From the NCBI GenBank assembly GCA_003605175.1, contig QWDA01000005.1, forward strand, positions 1 through 64,000: DNA of 64,000 nt, written 5' to 3'. This document shows, one piece after another, positions 61,701 through 64,000 of the stretch (the first letter of the stretch is position 1; each line of letters starts with the position of its first letter). Position numbers and translations under genes: made by a program. The notes under the pieces are model-generated. The model was not told the DNA's origin. It did not search any database and was given only the letters and a program-made list of their open reading frames with translations. The stretch comes from Paracoccaceae bacterium (GTDB taxonomy: Bacteria; Pseudomonadota; Alphaproteobacteria; Rhodobacterales; Rhodobacteraceae).

Positions 61701-62405
61701 CTATTTTCCGGTTCTTGCAAGCACTGCGCCGAAGGTGCCGAGAATCACCCGAAGATCCGTTCCGAGCGACATGCTGTTGATATAGGCGACATCCAGTTTG
61801 ACCCGCTCGCGGTAGGTGATGTCATTGCGCCCCGAGATCTGCCACAACCCGGTCACTCCGGGCCGCACCGAGAAATAGGGGACGCGATGCGGCCCGTACT
61901 TGCGCACTTCGGTGCGAACGATGGGGCGCGGGCCGACCAGGCTCATGTCGCCCTTCAGCACATTCCAGAGTTGAGGCAGCTCGTCGAGGCTGGACCTGCG
62001 AAGAAACCGGCCGAACCGGGTGACCCGTGGGTCGTTGGCAAGTTTATGGTCGCGCTTCCATTCTGCGGCAGCGGCGGGATTCCGGGCGAGGTGCGCACGG
62101 AGGCGGCTGTCGGCATCCGGTACCATGGTCCGGATCTTCCAGCACCGAAAAGCCTTTCCGTTCCGGCCGATACGCGGATGCCCGAAAAGCACCGGTCCGC
62201 GATCCCCCGAAAGGCGCATGACGGCAGCGGCGAACGCAACGACCAATAGAGCCACCGGAATGGCGGGGCCCACAAGCACGATATCCACGATGCGCTTGCC
62301 GCCCTGGCGATACTTGTCACTGGAGTGGAAGTATTTCTTCTGACGTGCATCAAAAGTCTCGACGGAGGCGGCACTCGCCCCGTCAAACGCGGACATCCGT
62401 TTCAC
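61701..62405 (-). CDS. Bacterial sugar-1-phosphate transferase (234 aa)
   Basis: This membrane enzyme starts glycan assembly by moving a sugar phosphate from UDP-sugar to undecaprenyl phosphate. An N-terminal helix (VDIVLVGPAIPVALLVVAFA) precedes the core with RIGRNGKAFRCWKIRTMVPD, SSLDELPQLWNVLKGDMSLV, GPRPIVRTEVRKY and PGVTGLWQISGRNDITY, the WcaJ/ExoY-type signature. I choose the GTG at 62405 (GGGGAAT nine bases upstream); an ATG at 62396 and upstream open frame to 62498 are alternatives. It is convergent with the kinase gene, 48 bases between stops. Confidence 0.88.
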   Translation of the reverse strand: MKRMSAFDGASAASVETFDARQKKYFHSSDKYRQGGKRIVDIVLVGPAIPVALLVVAFAAAVMRLSGDRGPVLFGHPRIGRNGKAFRCWKIRTMVPDADSRLRAHLARNPAAAAEWKRDHKLANDPRVTRFGRFLRRSSLDELPQLWNVLKGDMSLVGPRPIVRTEVRKYGPHRVPYFSVRPGVTGLWQISGRNDITYRERVKLDVAYINSMSLGTDLRVILGTFGAVLARTGK

Positions 62406-63322
62406 TGTACTTATTCCCCACCAATATTCTGTAATACCGCCACACGAATTACAAGCGCAAATGCCCCACGGGTTTCCCCAAAGGCTAAACAATAACAAAA
62501 GCGGTGTATCACACCCTAAAGATTTCCCTCATATCTCTGGTAACATCTAGCCTTTAGGTTGAGAAGCCGAAAATCGTGAAACGATCTTTGCTCCCCGACG
62601 TCGGCATCAAGATGCCCAAATTTCATGCCGCGCAGAGCGGGCCGCCCACTTCGGTTGCCATCTGACAATCTCGCGGCTGCGGTTGCCTCGGATGCCGCGA
62701 TTCCGGTGCCTCAACCTGCATTGCGCGATGTGCCAAGTTGCTGGATTCGCTCGCAGATCGCCTGCCCCATCCGTCGGGTCCCGGGAATCCCGATCATGGC
62801 GCCAATTCAGCGTGCGGCGAGGTTGCATGAATGCGCCAGCATGGCCGCGCGTCTGCGCGGAAATGTGCTTCGGGATTGGCAAGAAGACGCCGCACAACAG
62901 GGCGGTTGCGTGTGCCGGAGGCCGGTCGAGAACACCCGCGAAGACGGGAATCATGGGCGATGCGCCGGTGACGGGAATTCTGCCCGCGAGATTGTCGATT
63001 GACCCGGCACCGGGCCGGACCGCCAGGCGAGATTCGGGTGGATTGGAACTCTCCGATGACGGGACGGGCCGCGGCGCATTGGGGGATGGCGCTTGTCAGC
63101 GAAGTAGGTGGAAGAGTTCCGCCGATCCGGACGGCGGCCGCCCTTGGCATTTCCGTCGTGGAAGTCATAAGGGGGAGGGGAGCCTATCAACCTAGAGTAG
63201 TGTTCGGGTGTCCTGCGCGACAGAAATTACTGGTGCATTCGGGGCGTGGGCGCTGTAACCTTCGCTGGCATCCAATGTTCGTTAGGCAGGAGTTTTGGGG
63301 CAGTAAGAGTTATGGAGGTTGC
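62406..63322. other. Large regulatory-looking intergenic region (917 bases)
   Basis: No convincing gene is found here. The first 180 bases are AT-rich (I counted about 43% GC in 62461-62580) and contain a perfect GGTGT-ATC-ACACC dyad at 62503-62515 and CCTAAAG/CTTTAGG arms at 62515-62521 and 62552-62558, good operator candidates for the divergent polysaccharide genes. The rest (62600-63200) is GC-rich with short open frames of improbable composition, perhaps a decayed gene. The GT2 gene has a strong GGAGG near 63315. Confidence 0.5.
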
Positions 63323-64000
63323 ATGCAGCCGATTCTGCCAAAAGTGACAGTTGTTATTCCGCTATATAATGCTGAGGATTATATTGAACGCACGATATTG
63401 AGTGCCGCGAATCAGACCTATGCGAATCTGCAGATTCTTGTGATCAACGACGGCTCTACGGACAGGAGCCGCGAAATCGTCGAGGCGCTCTGCCAAGAGA
63501 TTCCCAATCTGACGATAAGATCCGTTGCCAACGGCGGGGTTGCCCGCGCGCGCAATCTCGGCACCGAACTGGCCGACGACGGCTATGTGGCCTATCTGGA
63601 CGCCGATGATCTGTGGCATCCGACCAAGATCGAACGGCAGGTCGCGGCGCTGTCCCGGCATGACGGGGATCCGTCCTGGGTGGCCTGCTATGCCGGATTC
63701 CGGAAGATCTGGATCGACGACACGCCGATCAAGGACGGCATCATGCCTGGGACGTCGGGCGATTTCTTTGCCGAGCATCTTCTTGTCAACCATGTTGGGA
63801 ACGGCAGCAGCCTCATGGTGCGGCGGAGCGTGGCGCTGGAAGTGGGCGGCTTCGATCCGACTTTCGCCGAGCGTCGCATCGGCGGCTGCGAGGATCGGGA
63901 CATGCAGCTGAAGATCCTGCAGAAATACAAGGTCGAATGCGTGCCGGAGTATCTCGTCGGCTACCGCATCCATCGGCAGGGCATGTCGTCAAACACGGCG
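63323..64000 (+). CDS. Glycosyltransferase family 2, cut by the window edge
   Basis: The frame starts at ATG 63323 (GGAGG four bases upstream) and stays open to the right edge, so only 226 codons are visible. It encodes a GT-A glycosyltransferase: KVTVVIPLYNAEDYIERTIL, LQILVINDGSTDRSREIVEA, NGGVARARNLGTELADDG and VAYLDADDLWHPTKIERQ with the DxD-like DADD, then GCEDRDMQLKI with the ED catalytic pair. The sugar is unknown. With the sugar-1-phosphate transferase upstream it belongs to a surface-polysaccharide locus that continues outside the window. Confidence 0.9.
   Translation, partial: MQPILPKVTVVIPLYNAEDYIERTILSAANQTYANLQILVINDGSTDRSREIVEALCQEIPNLTIRSVANGGVARARNLGTELADDGYVAYLDADDLWHPTKIERQVAALSRHDGDPSWVACYAGFRKIWIDDTPIKDGIMPGTSGDFFAEHLLVNHVGNGSSLMVRRSVALEVGGFDPTFAERRIGGCEDRDMQLKILQKYKVECVPEYLVGYRIHRQGMSSNTA

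Noticed and set aside
62607-63195. Several short overlapping frames on both strands in the large intergenic region
   Set aside because: None has a ribosome site with plausible composition or any motif I recognise; they may be remnants of a decayed gene but cannot be called as genes.

Overview
The window is high-GC DNA that looks like the chromosome of an aerobic alphaproteobacterium of the Rhodobacterales (Paracoccaceae/Roseobacter-like). The pointers are a ChvE/GguAB sugar importer with a GbpR-like LysR, an alphaproteobacterial LexA box (GAAC-N7-GAAC), a membrane-anchored CycM-type cytochrome c, a FdxB-type ferredoxin, a tail of triple hairpins ending in a CACCCCCAGGATTT segment, class I PhaC, and ZapE. 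No rRNA, tRNA, CRISPR array, insertion sequence, integrase or phage gene was seen. Genes are densely packed with many 1-8 base overlaps and frequent GTG/TTG starts.

Layout. (1) 1-12 kb: mostly housekeeping. A low-GC DUF2971 gene follows thyX; then a glyoxalase with two secreted VWA-like proteins, pheA, a cytochrome c, an SOS-boxed OB-fold protein related to the DnaE2 C-terminus, a ferredoxin, xseA, a pair of GRDP-like membrane proteins and purD. Three palindromic repeats lie here. (2) 12-17 kb: an aromatic-acid catabolic operon (galB, VOC extradiol dioxygenase, galC/ligK, galD) divergent from a LysR regulator with two HTH domains. (3) 17-31 kb: polysaccharide or glycolipid synthesis: five glycosyltransferases, a methyltransferase and a PglK-like ABC flippase. 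It is interrupted by DUF1328, a class II aldolase and an NrtR-SPFH-NAD-kinase-like cassette. (4) 30.7-32.8 kb: mannonate dehydratase with its GntR regulator. (5) 32.8-36.7 kb: a translationally coupled fused E1, lipoyl E2 and tail-anchored AcpS-type phosphopantetheinyl transferase, a combination I do not recognise. (6) 36.8-45.4 kb: GbpR-type LysR divergent from a chvE-gguA-gguB, arabonate dehydratase, sugar 1-dehydrogenase and DHDPS-like operon, i.e. import plus non-phosphorylative oxidation of L-arabinose/D-galactose-type sugars. (7) 45.4-59.3 kb: M48 protease, dihaem cytochrome with AttH/CrtC-like partner, a lone DHDPS-family enzyme, a CDF metal exporter, a GIY-YIG-like protein, a VOC protein, phaC, thiolase, a CBS protein, folC and zapE. 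(8) 59.4-64 kb: a small RiPP locus followed by polysaccharide genes (sugar-1-P transferase, GT2 cut by the right edge).

The most novel candidate is the RiPP locus at 59.49-61.65 kb. A 38-residue precursor carries a textbook lasso leader (Y-x2-P-x-L-x3-G-x5-T-x) and is followed by a terminator, a PqqD-like RRE, a B2 leader protease and an HPr-kinase-like enzyme. There is no lasso cyclase in the window, and the predicted core has no Asp/Glu at positions 7-9, so a lasso ring cannot form as usual. The peptide ends in Ser, the residue phosphorylated by the related kinase in paeninodin-type clusters. This suggests a linear, Trp-rich, kinase-tailored peptide beside surface-polysaccharide genes.

Other strong leads are the tail-anchored AcpS/E1/E2 operon, the LexA-boxed DnaE2-like OB protein, and the NrtR-SPFH-NAD-kinase-like cassette. 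All functions are inferred by reading motifs; no database search was run.
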